From positions 1 through 64,000 of the forward strand of contig CACKBQ010000004.1 in the NCBI GenBank assembly GCA_902598405.1: a DNA stretch of 64,000 nt. Reading direction: 5' to 3'. The notes under the pieces are model-generated. The model did not search any database. It was given only the letters and a program-made list of their open reading frames with translations, and was not told the origin of the DNA. Below, piece after piece: positions 54,680 through 64,000 of this stretch. Each line of letters opens with the position of its first letter. Within the stretch, counting starts at the first letter, position 1. Both the position numbers and the translations under genes were made by a program. This DNA is from an uncultured Pelagibacteraceae bacterium (GTDB taxonomy: Bacteria; Pseudomonadota; Alphaproteobacteria; Pelagibacterales; AG-422-B15).

Positions 54680-55288
54680 TTAGTAAAGATTTTGTGCAAC
54701 TACCATTGCTAACAGCATAGGAATGGAAAGCACGGTGTTTGTTCTTGAGAATAGCATTGCTGTTCTGGCTGATTTTGCTTTTGTATCTGCATCAACTTGA
54801 ACAATCCCCAATGCCTTCTTTTGATTTGGCCAAATAACCATCCATACATTATAAGCCATTATGATAGCAAGCCACATACCAATTCCTATTGTAAGTTCTT
54901 TACCATTAAATCCATAAGCCAGTGTAAATGTAAGTGCATTGACTGATCCCTCATGTCCATAATAAAGAGCTAGAGTTGTAAGACCTGTAATTAATGTTGC
55001 CAAAGCAGCCCATCTGAACCAGAAAAGAGCCGCAGGGGCAATAACTTTTCCTATTGCTGGCTTTTGCTCATCAGGAATATTTGGCATATTAGGAATCTGT
55101 ACGAAGTTAAAGTAATAGAGGAGGCCAATCCACATGACTCCAGATATGACGTGAAGAAATCTCGAGAGTGAGGCCCAATATAGTTGGTCAAAGCCACCAT
55201 AGTGGCCTGTAACCATAATGAGTAAAAGAATTGCCAACAATGTTCCAAGTATGACTGTTCTTTGCAATGATTGTAATATTGATGCCAT
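54680..55288 (-). CDS. Membrane protein resembling the N-terminal domain of urate hydroxylase PuuD
   Basis: 202 aa with about five to six membrane helices. SRFLHVISGVMWIGLLYYFNFVQIP matches the N-terminal membrane domain of PuuD (DUF989/urate_ox_N family), but the C-terminal cytochrome c domain is missing. Whether it oxidises urate alone is unknown. The start WASLSRFLHV and His-rich helices could bind haem. It is downstream of uvrA on the minus strand, by 48 bases. Confidence 0.72.
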   Translation of the reverse strand: MASILQSLQRTVILGTLLAILLLIMVTGHYGGFDQLYWASLSRFLHVISGVMWIGLLYYFNFVQIPNMPNIPDEQKPAIGKVIAPAALFWFRWAALATLITGLTTLALYYGHEGSVNALTFTLAYGFNGKELTIGIGMWLAIIMAYNVWMVIWPNQKKALGIVQVDADTKAKSARTAMLFSRTNTVLSIPMLLAMVVAQNLY

Positions 55289-55336
55289 TAACGATTCATA
55301 GCATGTTTTATGCGTGTGTGTAAAATATTTATGTGA

Positions 55337-58165
55337 CTATTTGAGAATTTTATTTAAATACTGACCTGTATAACTTTTTTTGAGTTTTGCAATATCTTCT
55401 GGTGAACCGCTTCCTATTATTTCACCACCACCGTCACCCCCTTCTGGGCCCAAGTCAATGATCCAATCAGCTGTTTTTATGACGTCTAAATTATGCTCTA
55501 TCACAACAACAGTGTTACCTTGATCTACTAAAATTTGGAGTACTTCGAGTAGTTTCTTAATGTCATGGACATGAAGCCCTGTAGTTGGCTCATCAAGTAT
55601 GTACAAGGTTTTGCCTGTGGCTCTTTTTGAAAGTTCTTTTGAAAGTTTAATTCTTTGTGCTTCACCACCTGATAAAGTAGTAGCTTGCTGACCAATTTTT
55701 ATATAGCCAAGCCCTACATTTTGAAGTGTATCGAGTTTCTTTTTAATCATTGGGATTGCTTCAAAAAAAGAACATCCTTCTTCAACTGTCATATCTAAAA
55801 TATCTGCAATACTCTTATCTTTGTACTTAATTTCAAGCGTTTCTCTGTTGTATCTTTTGCCCTCACATTCATCGCAAGTGACATATACATCAGGAAGAAA
55901 GTGCATCTCTATCTTAATTACACCATCACCTTCACAAGCTTCACATCTACCGCCCTTAACATTAAATGAAAATCTTCCAGCTTTATAACCTCTGGCTTTT
56001 GATTCTGGCAAACCGGTAAACCAGTCTCTTATAAAAGTGAAGGCTCCGGTATAAGTTGCGGGATTTGATCTTGGGGTCCTTCCAATTGGAGATTGGTCAA
56101 TATCTATAACTTTATCAAGTTCTTGAAGACCCTTTATTTCCTTATGCTTTGCAGGTGTGTACCTTGACCCGTTCAACGTTTGTGCGACTGACTTAAAAAG
56201 CGTATTAATTGTTAAAGTTGATTTACCGCTACCAGAAACTCCGGTAATACAAGTAAGTGTTCCAAGAGGAATTTCGCAGTCGACATTTTTAAGATTATTG
56301 CCCTCAGCTTTTATAATTTCTATATATTTATTATTTAGAGCTTTTCTTCTATTGCTAGGTATTTCAATTTTTAGTTTACCAGATAAGTATTGACCAGTTA
56401 TGCTATTTTGATTTTTTTTAATTTTTGTAACATTACCCTCAGCAACTACTCTTCCGCCATTAACGCCAGCAGCTGGTCCCAAGTCAACTACATGATCAGC
56501 TGTCGTGATTGCCTCTTCATCATGCTCAACGACAATAACTGTATTTCCAAGATCTCTTAATCTTTTAAGAGTTTTTAACAATCTTTCATTATCACGCTGA
56601 TGCAAGCCAATCGAGGGTTCGTCTAGCACATAGAGAACTCCTGTCAAACCTGATCCAATTTGTGATGCAAGACGAATACGTTGTGACTCACCGCCTGATA
56701 AACTACCCGAACCTCTTGAAAGAGTTAGATATTCAAGACCTACATTATTTAAAAAAAGTATCCTTTCATTGAGTTCCTTAAGAATTCTAAATGCAATTTC
56801 TTTTTCTTTTTTAGTTAATTTTTTTTCAAGTTTCTGAAACCAAATAACAAGTTCTTTAATAGATTTGTCGCATACTTCACCTATGTGCAGCTTGTCTATC
56901 TTTACAGCCAATGCAGTCTCTTTAAGCCTAAAACCATTGCATGCATGGCATCTTACTTCACTCTGATATCTCTCAATTCTTCCGCGCATCCAATCACTTT
57001 CTGTCTCTAGATATCTGCGCTCAAGATTATTGATTACTCCTTCGAAAGGTCTTTCATACTCATAACCGTCATCATAAGTAAACTTTAATTCTGTTTCACC
57101 AGAGCCATAAAGAATTATGTTTTGAATTTTTTTTCCTAGTGATTTCCAGGGTGTATCAAGTGAAAATTTATATTTTCTAGCTACAACCTTTAAAATATTT
57201 CTAAAATACCCGTATCTCGAGACTGGCCAAGGAGCAAGTGCATCCTCATTTATTGAAAGGTTTTTATTTGGAACAACTAAATTAGGATCAATTGATAAAT
57301 CGGTACCAATTCCATCACACTCTTCACACGCTCCATAAGGATTATTAAAAGAAAATAACCTTGGTTCAATTTCGTCAATTGTGAAACCAGATACAGGACA
57401 AGCAAATTTTGATGAAAATAGTTCATTATCTACTTTACCATTTTTCATTTCGAAGTTTTCAACGATCACCAATCCATCACTTAAATTGAGGGCAGTTTCG
57501 ACACTATCCGCCAACCTGTTACCTATTTCATCGTTTAGTACGATACGGTCTACTACAACCTCGATGTCATGTTTCTTTTTTTTATCAATTTCAGGTAAAG
57601 AGTCGAATTCGTATAATTCCCCATCAATCTTTACTCTTTGAAAACCTTTCTTGTGCAATTCTTGTAATTCCTTTTTGTACTCACCTTTTCTTCCTCTGAT
57701 AATTGGAGACAATATTAGAAACTTTGAACCTATTTCTCTTTCTTTTATTCGATCAACTATTTGGGTCACTGTCTGACTTTTAATGGGTAATCCGGTTGCA
57801 GGAGAATAGGGTATTCCAACTCTCGCAAAAAGAAGACGAAGATAATCATACACCTCAGTAACAGTACCAACTGTTGACCTAGGATTTTTTGATGTTGTTT
57901 TTTGTTCGATGGAAATTGCGGGACTTAACCCTTCTATTAAATCAACATTTGGTTTTTGCATCATTTGCAAAAACTGTCTTGCATAAGCTGATAAGCTCTC
58001 AACGTATCTTCTTTGGCCTTCGGCATAAATAGTATCAAATGCAAGGGAAGATTTACCTGAGCCAGACAAACCAGTTATTATTGTTAGCTTCTCACGGGGT
58101 ATTTTGACGTTAACATTTTTTAAATTATGTTCACGGGCTCCTTGTACTGAAATTGTCTTACTCAT
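55337..58165 (-). CDS. uvrA: Excinuclease ABC subunit A
   Basis: 942 aa. Two ABC ATPase modules: Walker [11 protein letters not shown] near residue 33 and [10 protein letters not shown] in the second half, signatures [14 protein letters not shown] and [14 protein letters not shown], and zinc-finger CxxC pairs ([26 protein letters not shown]). It recognises DNA damage with UvrB. It diverges from ssb, the usual arrangement. Confidence 0.97.
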   Translation of the reverse strand: MSKTISVQGAREHNLKNVNVKIPREKLTIITGLSGSGKSSLAFDTIYAEGQRRYVESLSAYARQFLQMMQKPNVDLIEGLSPAISIEQKTTSKNPRSTVGTVTEVYDYLRLLFARVGIPYSPATGLPIKSQTVTQIVDRIKEREIGSKFLILSPIIRGRKGEYKKELQELHKKGFQRVKIDGELYEFDSLPEIDKKKKHDIEVVVDRIVLNDEIGNRLADSVETALNLSDGLVIVENFEMKNGKVDNELFSSKFACPVSGFTIDEIEPRLFSFNNPYGACEECDGIGTDLSIDPNLVVPNKNLSINEDALAPWPVSRYGYFRNILKVVARKYKFSLDTPWKSLGKKIQNIILYGSGETELKFTYDDGYEYERPFEGVINNLERRYLETESDWMRGRIERYQSEVRCHACNGFRLKETALAVKIDKLHIGEVCDKSIKELVIWFQKLEKKLTKKEKEIAFRILKELNERILFLNNVGLEYLTLSRGSGSLSGGESQRIRLASQIGSGLTGVLYVLDEPSIGLHQRDNERLLKTLKRLRDLGNTVIVVEHDEEAITTADHVVDLGPAAGVNGGRVVAEGNVTKIKKNQNSITGQYLSGKLKIEIPSNRRKALNNKYIEIIKAEGNNLKNVDCEIPLGTLTCITGVSGSGKSTLTINTLFKSVAQTLNGSRYTPAKHKEIKGLQELDKVIDIDQSPIGRTPRSNPATYTGAFTFIRDWFTGLPESKARGYKAGRFSFNVKGGRCEACEGDGVIKIEMHFLPDVYVTCDECEGKRYNRETLEIKYKDKSIADILDMTVEEGCSFFEAIPMIKKKLDTLQNVGLGYIKIGQQATTLSGGEAQRIKLSKELSKRATGKTLYILDEPTTGLHVHDIKKLLEVLQILVDQGNTVVVIEHNLDVIKTADWIIDLGPEGGDGGGEIIGSGSPEDIAKLKKSYTGQYLNKILK

Positions 58166-58274
58166 AAGAATTAATTAATCTTAACACTCCTGATTTAAAG
58201 ATAACCTGTGCATAAACAGCAAAATAGGGATTTTTGTATGTACAGTGCATCAATATCTGGATAAATTACAGTAT

Positions 58275-58733
58275 ATGGCTGCTAGTTTAAATAAAGTAAT
58301 GCTCATAGGTAATCTTGGAGCAGATCCCGTAATTCGTCAGACTCAAGATGGGAAAAGGCTTGCCCAACTTAGCTTAGCCACATCCGAGTCATGGAAAGAC
58401 AAGGCAACAGGAGAGAAAAAAGAAAAAACCAGTTGGCATAGAATAGTCATATTTAACGATGGTTTAGCTGGTGTTGTTGAGAGTTACCTTAAGAAAGGCT
58501 CAAAAATTTACATTGAAGGCCAACTACAAACTAGGAAATTTACAGATCAGAGCGGAGTTGAAAAATATACGACAGAAATAGTTCTTGGAAACTATAATGG
58601 CGTACTTACCATGCTTGACTCAAGGAACTCGGGAGGCGGCGATTCAATTCCAGATATGGGTTCAGATATAAATCAAGACATGGGAGACAGTGCTCCACCT
58701 GACCTTGATATAGACGACGAAATACCCTTTTAA
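58275..58733 (+). CDS. ssb: Single-stranded DNA-binding protein
   Basis: 152 aa from the ATG at 58275 ([15 protein letters not shown]); the track's start adds ten unconserved residues. OB-fold (1-110) with the WHRIV and [18 protein letters not shown] segments, then a low-complexity acidic linker and the protein-binding tip DDEIPF. It coats single-stranded DNA in replication and repair. Confidence 0.95.
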   Translation: MAASLNKVMLIGNLGADPVIRQTQDGKRLAQLSLATSESWKDKATGEKKEKTSWHRIVIFNDGLAGVVESYLKKGSKIYIEGQLQTRKFTDQSGVEKYTTEIVLGNYNGVLTMLDSRNSGGGDSIPDMGSDINQDMGDSAPPDLDIDDEIPF

Positions 58734-58768
58734 GTCTACTTTTTTCAATCGAAAACTGGGCAAATTTC

Positions 58769-58777
58769 TGATATAAT
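58769..58777 (+). promoter_or_regulatory. Extended -10 promoter candidate upstream of gyrA
   Basis: TGATATAAT has the TGn extension before a perfect TATAAT, in the 122-base gap before gyrA. No strong -35 is present, which is usual for extended -10 promoters. Confidence 0.45.
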
Positions 58778-58855
58778 ATTCTTAATTTTTATAACAAAAT
58801 CGTGCTTATTTTTCCTATTTTTTAGGGATTTTTAGCGCTTCAATAGGTAGTAGAA

Positions 58856-61561
58856 TTGACTGATTCCAAGGATCAAAATGAAGATCTTAAAACAGGTAAA
58901 GAGCAATCTGTAATCCCCATATTAATCGATACAGAAATGCAAAATTCTTACCTCGATTACGCTATGAGCGTAATCGTTAGTAGGGCATTACCCGATGTTA
59001 GAGACGGACTTAAACCAGTTCATAGAAGGATTTTATATGCAATGCATGAGTCAGGCTATGAGTGGAATAAACAACATAGAAAGAGTGCTCGAGTTGTCGG
59101 TGATGTTATTGGTAAATACCATCCGCATGGAGATCAAGCTGTTTATGATGCGTTGGTCAGACTTGCCCAAGACTTCTCAATGAGCGTGCCACTATTAGAT
59201 GGTCAAGGCAATTTTGGATCAATGGACGGTGATAGGGCTGCTGCAATGAGATACACGGAAGTTAGAATGGCAAAAATTGCTAGTTTCCTTCTTGAAGATA
59301 TAGAAAAAGAAACGGTCGACTTTAGACCTAATTATGATGAAACTGAAAGTGAGCCATCTGTTCTTCCTGCAAAATATCCAAACCTACTTGTCAACGGTGC
59401 AGGTGGTATAGCCGTTGGTATGGCGACTAACATTTTACCTCATAATTTAGGAGAGGTCATTGATGCTAGTATTGCTTACCTTAAAAATACCGATGTAACT
59501 TTTGAGGAAATAAATCAAATTATAAAAGGTCCAGACTTTCCTACGGGTGGAACAATTATTGGTATAAAAGGCATAAAAGACTCTCAGTCATCAGGAAGAG
59601 GCTCAATCATTGTTCAGGCAAAATCAAACATAGAGGAATTTAAAACAGATCGAGAAGCAATCGTATTTACCGAAGTACCTTACCAAGTTAACAAATCATC
59701 TTTGCTTGAGAAAATAGCTGAACTTGTCAGAGATAAAAAAATTGATGGTATAAGTGATTTAAGAGATGAGTCTGACCGCCAAGGAGTGAGGGTTGTTGTT
59801 GAATTAAAAAAAGGGGTAATATCACAAGTTGTATTAAATAAATTATATAAATTTACTGCACTACAAAGTTCTTACGGTGTTAATTCATTAGCGTTGGTAA
59901 ACGGAAAACCAAAATTAATGAATATAAAAGAATTCATTCACCATTTTATAGAATTCAGAAAAGAAATTATCAGAAACAGGACTCGTCATGATCTCGGCAA
60001 AGCAAGAGATAGGGCCCATGTATTAATTGGCCTAGCAGTTGCTGTTGCTAATGTTGATCAAATAATAGAAATAATTAAAAGCTCCAAAGATCCTAATGAG
60101 GCAAGAACCTCGCTTCTTAAAACTAAGTGGCTAAGTAAGGATATTGATGATTTGTTAAAGTTAGTTGATGACCCAAGGCAAATTAAAAATGAAAAAGAAA
60201 TTTATTTAACAGACGAGCAGGCCAAAGCGATATTAGAGTTAAGGTTGCAACGTTTGACTGCTCTAGGTAAAGATGAGATCAAGTCAGAGTTATCAGATCT
60301 TTCCAATCAAATAAACAAATTCCTCTCAATATTAAGGGATACTGAGGTATTGAATGATGAAATAAATGTTGAGCTAAATGAAATTAAAAATCAATTTGCA
60401 ATACCAAGAAGAACAGAAATTAATGAGGGCGAGGCTACAGATATTGATCAAGAAGACCTTGTTCAAAGAAGTGATATGGTCGTAAGTGTAACAAACTCAG
60501 GTTATATAAAAAGGGTTCCTTTAAATATGTACAGAGCACAGAAAAGAGGTGGCAAAGGAAGAGCAGGAATGAAAACCAATGAAGAAGATTTTGTAACTCA
60601 AGTTTTTACATCAAGTACTCATGACAATATGTTGTTTTTCTCGTCTGGAGGAATAGCTTACAAACTTAAGACATGGAAGATTCCTGAGTCATCACCCCAA
60701 GCTAAGGGCAAAGCAATAATCAATCTCTTAAATCTTAAAGACACTGAAAGTCTATCAAGTATCCTTGTGTTGCCAGAAAATAAACAATCAAATGGAAATG
60801 AGTATTTAATATTTGCTACATCAGACGGCAGCATCAGAAAAAATAGTTTAGAAGATTTCAAAAGGATTCAAGCAAATGGTAAAATTGCAATGAAACTAGA
60901 TAATAATAATGCAATCGTTGGTGTAAAACTTTGTAATGATGAAGACGATATTTTACTATCAACAAAACATGGAAAGTGTATTCGAACTCCTGTTTCAAAA
61001 TTGAGAACAACTAAAAGTAGAAGTTCGGTGGGTGTAAGGGGCATCAGGCTAACAAAAGATGATAAAATTATTTCAATTTCTGTCATTTCTCATACTGATG
61101 TATCGTCAGCAGAAGCAAAAGCTTACTTAAAAATGATTTCAAAGGAAAAAGGAATGCAAGAAGAAACCGAGAGTGACGATAATGATACTGATAACTCTGT
61201 TTCTGACATTGAAATATCTAAGGATCGATATGATGAATTAAAAGCGAGAGAACAATTCATTTTAACCGTTACTGAAAATGGCTTTGGTAAAAGATCTTCT
61301 TCTTACCAGTTTAGAGTTTCTAATCGCGGAGGATCGGGCATTATGTGTATTGCGACATCAAATAGAAATGGCAATGTTTTAGCTTCTTTTCCAGTCAATA
61401 ATGATGATGATATAATGCTGATAACTAAAACAGGTCAATTAATTCGCTGCCCAGTAAAAGATGTTCGCGTAGCTGGTAGAAATACGCAGGGAGTAAGTAT
61501 ATTTAAAACAACAAAAGAAGAAAAAGTTGTTTCTGCAAGCAGAGTTGAGCTAGATAGTTAA
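58856..61561 (+). CDS. gyrA: DNA gyrase subunit A
   Basis: 901 aa. The catalytic Tyr133 is in [11 protein letters not shown], the GyrA box reads QKRGGKGR, and the quinolone region is [15 protein letters not shown], with Gln94 at the E. coli Ser83 position. Six beta-pinwheel repeats form the C-terminal domain, interrupted by an acidic insert (about 765-795, rich in Asp/Glu). The start is TTG: an in-frame TAG lies four codons upstream and no earlier ATG or GTG is available. It introduces negative supercoils with GyrB. Confidence 0.96.
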   Translation: MTDSKDQNEDLKTGKEQSVIPILIDTEMQNSYLDYAMSVIVSRALPDVRDGLKPVHRRILYAMHESGYEWNKQHRKSARVVGDVIGKYHPHGDQAVYDALVRLAQDFSMSVPLLDGQGNFGSMDGDRAAAMRYTEVRMAKIASFLLEDIEKETVDFRPNYDETESEPSVLPAKYPNLLVNGAGGIAVGMATNILPHNLGEVIDASIAYLKNTDVTFEEINQIIKGPDFPTGGTIIGIKGIKDSQSSGRGSIIVQAKSNIEEFKTDREAIVFTEVPYQVNKSSLLEKIAELVRDKKIDGISDLRDESDRQGVRVVVELKKGVISQVVLNKLYKFTALQSSYGVNSLALVNGKPKLMNIKEFIHHFIEFRKEIIRNRTRHDLGKARDRAHVLIGLAVAVANVDQIIEIIKSSKDPNEARTSLLKTKWLSKDIDDLLKLVDDPRQIKNEKEIYLTDEQAKAILELRLQRLTALGKDEIKSELSDLSNQINKFLSILRDTEVLNDEINVELNEIKNQFAIPRRTEINEGEATDIDQEDLVQRSDMVVSVTNSGYIKRVPLNMYRAQKRGGKGRAGMKTNEEDFVTQVFTSSTHDNMLFFSSGGIAYKLKTWKIPESSPQAKGKAIINLLNLKDTESLSSILVLPENKQSNGNEYLIFATSDGSIRKNSLEDFKRIQANGKIAMKLDNNNAIVGVKLCNDEDDILLSTKHGKCIRTPVSKLRTTKSRSSVGVRGIRLTKDDKIISISVISHTDVSSAEAKAYLKMISKEKGMQEETESDDNDTDNSVSDIEISKDRYDELKAREQFILTVTENGFGKRSSSYQFRVSNRGGSGIMCIATSNRNGNVLASFPVNNDDDIMLITKTGQLIRCPVKDVRVAGRNTQGVSIFKTTKEEKVVSASRVELDS

Positions 61562-61604
61562 TAAATTACTAGAGGTCTTTAAATAATCATTATATATTCC
61601 AAAC

Positions 61605-62084
61605 ATGAGTAGAACTGGCATATATCCTGGAAGCTTTGATCCCATTCATAAAGGGCACATTGATATTATCAATAGGGCTACAAAACTTGTTGATAAATTA
61701 TATATCGCAGTTGCTGACAGCCAGCATAAATCACCTTTATTTGATTTAGATGAAAGAAAAGAAATGATAGAAAATGAGTTTTCATCAAATGATAAAATTG
61801 AAGTAATTGCATTTGATAATTTATTGATTGATTTAGCTAATTCACTAGATGCAAAGATACTCATAAGAGGTCTTCGTGTTGTTTCTGATTTTGAATATGA
61901 GTTTCAGATGTTGGGCATGAATAGACAATTAGATAATAATATTGAAACAGTATTCTTAATGGCAGACGCTCAACGGCAATCAATTTCCTCTAATTTTGTA
62001 AAAGAAATTGCACGTTTGGGAGGAAATATTGGTAATTTTACAAATAAGTTTGTTGAGCAAAAATTAAAAGATAAATTCAAATAA
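61605..62084 (+). CDS. coaD: Phosphopantetheine adenylyltransferase
   Basis: 159 aa. YPGSFDPIHKGHIDII carries the HxGH motif and ISSNFVKEIARLGG the second nucleotide-binding motif, both typical of CoaD. It makes dephospho-CoA from 4'-phosphopantetheine. The order gyrA-coaD-PPIase-queA-tgt is common in alphaproteobacteria. Confidence 0.95.
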   Translation: MSRTGIYPGSFDPIHKGHIDIINRATKLVDKLYIAVADSQHKSPLFDLDERKEMIENEFSSNDKIEVIAFDNLLIDLANSLDAKILIRGLRVVSDFEYEFQMLGMNRQLDNNIETVFLMADAQRQSISSNFVKEIARLGGNIGNFTNKFVEQKLKDKFK

Positions 62085-62089
62085 ATAAA

Positions 62090-62641
62090 ATGAAATTAAT
62101 AAGAACTTTAATCTTTGTATTTTCATTTTTTATAGCGTTAATCGCAGAAGGAGTTGTCATGGCAAATGACCCAGAAAATTCAATCCAAATAGAGCTTAAA
62201 GATGGTAATGTAATAATAGAACTACTACCTGATATCGCTCCAAATCACGTAAATAGAATTAAAGAACTTGCAAGAGAGGGCTTTTATGACGGAGTACCCT
62301 TTCACCGTGTTATAGAGGGCTTTATGGCTCAAACTGGTGATGGTGAAAATAGAAATGGAACAGGCGGATCAACCAAACCTGATTTGAAAAATGAATTTGG
62401 TGATACACCCCATCTTCGTGGAACAGTATCAATGGCAAGAACAGCCGATCCGGATTCAGCTAATAGTCAATTTTTTATATGTTTTGCTGAGGCTCCACAT
62501 CTAGACGGCCAGTATACTGTTTTTGGTCAAGTCGTAGAAGGGATGGAGTTTGTTGACAAGATTAAACGTGGAGAGCCAGGCTCTGGAAGTGTAGATAACC
62601 CAGATGAAATGATAACTGTAAGGGTCATTTCAGATCTATAA
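62090..62641 (+). CDS. Cyclophilin-type peptidyl-prolyl isomerase
   Basis: 183 aa with an N-terminal signal peptide (about 1-25), so probably periplasmic. Catalytic VPFHRVIEGFMAQTGDG (with the essential Arg), then NSQFFICFAEAPHLDGQYTVFGQVVEGM. It speeds Xaa-Pro isomerisation during protein folding. It lies in the coaD-queA run. Confidence 0.93.
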   Translation: MKLIRTLIFVFSFFIALIAEGVVMANDPENSIQIELKDGNVIIELLPDIAPNHVNRIKELAREGFYDGVPFHRVIEGFMAQTGDGENRNGTGGSTKPDLKNEFGDTPHLRGTVSMARTADPDSANSQFFICFAEAPHLDGQYTVFGQVVEGMEFVDKIKRGEPGSGSVDNPDEMITVRVISDL

Positions 62642-62646
62642 TTTTC

Positions 62647-64000
<1,354 letters not shown>

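Noticed and set aside
58206-58219. CTGTGCATAAACAG palindrome between uvrA and ssb, like an E. coli LexA box
   Set aside because: The spacer is 6 bases where the E. coli box needs 8, and alphaproteobacterial LexA uses GTTC-N7-GTTC, which is not present. Probably chance.

Overview
The window is 64 kb of AT-rich, very tightly packed bacterial DNA. Gene order points to a streamlined, free-living marine alphaproteobacterium, in the style of SAR11, AEGEAN-169/HIMB59 or related groups. Evidence for this: the alphaproteobacterial string xthA, dgt, argS, (SPOR slot), nagZ, scpA, scpB ... tatABC, serS, surE, yajC, secD, secF; an AprM-type APS reductase operon; organosulfonate genes; and convergent genes that share their stop codons. 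Lineage is inferred from gene content, not from a tree. I see no tRNA, rRNA, CRISPR, insertion sequence, prophage block or recognisable transcription-regulator gene.

Layout. 0-3.5 kb: the 3' end of a glycine-rich secreted protein and its type I secretion ATPase and membrane-fusion protein. 3.5-7.9 kb: an APS-kinase-like/nucleotidyltransferase pair converging on aprM-aprB-aprA and an orphan 116-aa gene. 8-14.3 kb: a putative aromatic catabolic block (FAH hydrolase, FAD hydroxylase, carboxymuconolactone-decarboxylase-like protein and GST-like protein on the minus strand; Tat-exported sulfatase and VOC dioxygenase-like protein on the plus strand). 14.3-18.6 kb: small membrane protein, LysE-type exporter, YhhQ queuosine-precursor transporter, esterase, patatin and NRDE/TANGO2-like protein. 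18.7-30.6 kb: thiolase and FadB-like fusion, followed by an omega-aminotransferase, a DMGDH/GcvT fusion and sulfoacetaldehyde acetyltransferase (xsc), then alanine dehydrogenase and a short MetE-like protein. 30.9-36.3 kb: a PotDABC-type ABC transporter with an agmatinase/guanidinobutyrase-type ureohydrolase. 36.3-44.2 kb: housekeeping genes and a di-haem oxidoreductase. 44.3-48.3 kb: ferric iron ABC uptake with a peroxiredoxin inside the operon. 48.4-64 kb: Tat, serS, surE, Sec, uvrA, ssb, gyrA, coaD, a cyclophilin, queA and the start of tgt.

How the parts fit. Aminotransferase + Xsc + Ald make a plausible taurine/sulfonate route that yields sulfite, and AprBA-M could oxidise that sulfite to APS. 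A periplasmic sulfatase sits with ring-hydroxylating and ring-cleaving enzymes, so sulfur-containing organic matter is a recurring theme in the first half. YhhQ, QueA and Tgt belong to queuosine tRNA modification. The Tat translocase can export the two twin-arginine proteins seen here (sulfatase and PotD-like binding protein).

The most interesting non-coding signals are (i) two TGA-N9-TCA palindromes whose centres lie 30 bp apart over the iron-uptake promoter, and (ii) a pair of mutually exclusive hairpins upstream of the peroxiredoxin gene, one of which would hide its Shine-Dalgarno sequence.
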